A stretch of 64,000 nucleotides of DNA from a virus: positions 182,543 to 246,542 of the IMG/VR virus record IMGVR_UViG_3300017917_001524. One strand, written 5' to 3'. A program made the position numbers and the translations under genes. The notes below the pieces were generated by a model. The model worked only from the letters and a program-made list of their open reading frames with translations. It searched no databases and was not told the DNA's origin. This document shows, one piece after another, positions 63,119 through 64,000 of this stretch. How positions within the stretch are numbered: position 1 is the stretch's first letter; each line of letters starts with the position of its first letter.

Positions 63119-63424
63119 TTACCAAAACATTGATTTGTACAATGTTACTTTGGTTTCAATCCATTTTTCGATTTGGTCAGCCCAATAGCTTGTGGTAAGG
63201 TCGCAAAGAAAGTCAGCCAATTCACGTTGAACATTGCTGCTATCAGCGTTGAATGTCTTACGGGTAAATTCCTTTGCATTGCTTTGGTCGCTGCTTTTAC
63301 GTGTACCCTTTGAATAGTCCCATTCTTTACCGATAACGGTAATTTCTTTGTTCTTTACTTCAACGGTGATAACGCCGCCTTGTGCTACTTCACCCAGCTT
63401 CCATGTTTTAGTTGCTTTTGCCAT
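63119..63424 (-). CDS. Conserved protein, KTWKLGEVxxGGVI family (101 aa)
   Basis: TWKLGEVAQGGVITVEVKNK, VIGKEWDYSKGTRKSSDQSN then AKEFTRKTF, and LADFLCDLTTSYWADQIEKW. These blocks mark a conserved bacterial/phage family of unknown role. Promoter at 63476-63445 (TTTGGTTGTTTTAGAAAATA, TATCTTTG). Confidence 0.8.
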   Translation of the reverse strand: MAKATKTWKLGEVAQGGVITVEVKNKEITVIGKEWDYSKGTRKSSDQSNAKEFTRKTFNADSSNVQRELADFLCDLTTSYWADQIEKWIETKVTLYKSMFW

Positions 63425-63444
63425 GATTGATTAAGTTTGTAACA

Positions 63445-63476
63445 CAAAGATAAAACTATTTTCTAAAACAACCAAA
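63445..63476 (-). promoter_or_regulatory. Phage-type promoter (- strand)
   Basis: TTTGGTTGTTTTAG at 63476 downward and TATCTTTG at 63452-63445. The 62951-62982 promoter is almost identical. Confidence 0.75.
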
Positions 63477-63477
63477 T

Positions 63478-63849
63478 TTATTTTTCTAAACCAATGATAA
63501 ATGTTTTGAATTCATCTGTCGGCTCAATACCTTCGGTTGCTTTGATAAGGCTTGCATCATAGGTGTTGCTACCCTCAATGTCTTCGGGCTTAAATGCTCG
63601 CTTATAGCCGCCAAGCCACGCAAAAATAACCTTGTTACCAGCTTGAAATACATCCACGTCGCCGAGGTCATCATTGCTCTTACGGACACGTTTCAGGGCT
63701 TCAACTGCTTCGGCTGAAAACTCTACCTTATCGGCTTCGGTTACAACGCCGAAGTTTCCATTACCTGGATGGGCTACAATACCCTCGCAGTCGGGACTAG
63801 CGTCAATACCAACGTAGCCCTCGTATGCAAATACATTTACTTTTGCCAT
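63478..63849 (-). CDS. Conserved hypothetical (123 aa)
   Basis: MAKVNVFAYEGYVGIDASPD then CEGIVAHPGNGNFGVVTEAD, and VFQAGNKVIFAWLGGYKRAF. Higher GC than most of the window, like the gene at 63119. Function unknown. Overlaps the end of the upstream partial gene. Confidence 0.7.
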   Translation of the reverse strand: MAKVNVFAYEGYVGIDASPDCEGIVAHPGNGNFGVVTEADKVEFSAEAVEALKRVRKSNDDLGDVDVFQAGNKVIFAWLGGYKRAFKPEDIEGSNTYDASLIKATEGIEPTDEFKTFIIGLEK

Positions 63850-64000
63850 GCTTCTTTTTTTTCAAGTTGATTAAAATTGCGATTCACGACACTTAACAAC
63901 ACTTCAAGTTTTTCAGCAAAGGTTAGTTTTACCTTTGGTTCTTCCTCTGACTTGAAGCTATTCATGAACCCCCAAAGGCGAAGTGTAAATTCATGTTTAA
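63837..64000 (-). CDS. Partial CDS, hypothetical (5' end outside window)
   Basis: The frame is open to the right edge: LRLWGFMNSFKSEEEPKVKL and TFAEKLEVLLSVVNRNFNQL, then EKKEAWQK and a TAA that overlaps the next start. Only about 54 residues are visible. No family recognised. Confidence 0.55.
   Translation of the reverse strand, partial: KHEFTLRLWGFMNSFKSEEEPKVKLTFAEKLEVLLSVVNRNFNQLEKKEAWQK

Overview
The window is AT-rich, very densely packed and split into two long same-strand gene blocks. Everything from the left edge to about 48.45 kb reads on the + strand, and everything from about 49.34 kb to the right edge reads on the - strand. Promoters follow the Bacteroidota pattern (TTTG box, about 19-21 bases, TAnnTTTG box), many genes overlap by ATGA or TAATG, and most products are small proteins of unknown function in phage-type families. 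Together with a structured giant-RNA/tRNA region, homing endonuclease traces, many tandem paralogues and counter-defence-type enzymes, this points to a large (jumbo-class) bacteriophage of a Bacteroidota (probably Flavobacteriia) host. No virion structural or replication gene lies in this window, so 'phage' is an inference, and a large plasmid or prophage is not excluded.

Layout. (1) 1-1.75 kb: end of a YqeY-like gene, a caspase-like candidate, an HD (ppGpp-hydrolase-like) protein. (2) 1.75-5.74 kb: a cassette array. Seven small one-gene units on the + strand are separated by imperfect inverted repeats with the layout of integron attC sites, and a tyrosine recombinase follows. (3) 5.8-12.7 kb: sirtuin, wHTH regulator, ADP-ribosylglycohydrolase and unknown small genes. 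(4) 12.8-29.8 kb: radical SAM gene overlapping a TNSSSE-motif gene, several small lipoproteins, zinc ribbons and an HNH homing endonuclease. (5) 29.85-32.95 kb: DUF262 gene, then a strong promoter, a boxA-like signal and a ~920-nt untranslated region full of long helices (GOLLD/ROOL-like giant RNA candidate), running into tRNA-like genes with oversized central regions. A Tad2-like candidate sits between them. (6) 33-43.5 kb: expanded small-protein families in partly duplicated blocks, a DEDD exonuclease and a cupin. (7) 43.5-49.1 kb: a compact type I CRISPR-Cas locus (cas3, cas7-like, cas5-like, cas6, array of 7 spacers). It has no recognisable Cas8 and no cas1/cas2/cas4. (8) 49.1-49.34 kb: strand switch with palindrome and iteron-like repeats. 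(9) 49.3-64 kb: - strand block with a C5 methyltransferase, a ParB-like protein, a GP88-like protein, many familiar but uncharacterised phage proteins, and repeated intergenic modules carrying the TTGCCAAACAA palindrome.

Taken together, the window looks like an accessory/host-takeover region. It can acquire genes (cassettes, homing endonucleases), attack competing DNA (CRISPR), modify DNA (C5 MTase), and plausibly manipulate NAD/ADP-ribose and alarmone signalling. All functional statements are by motif recognition only; no database search was possible.
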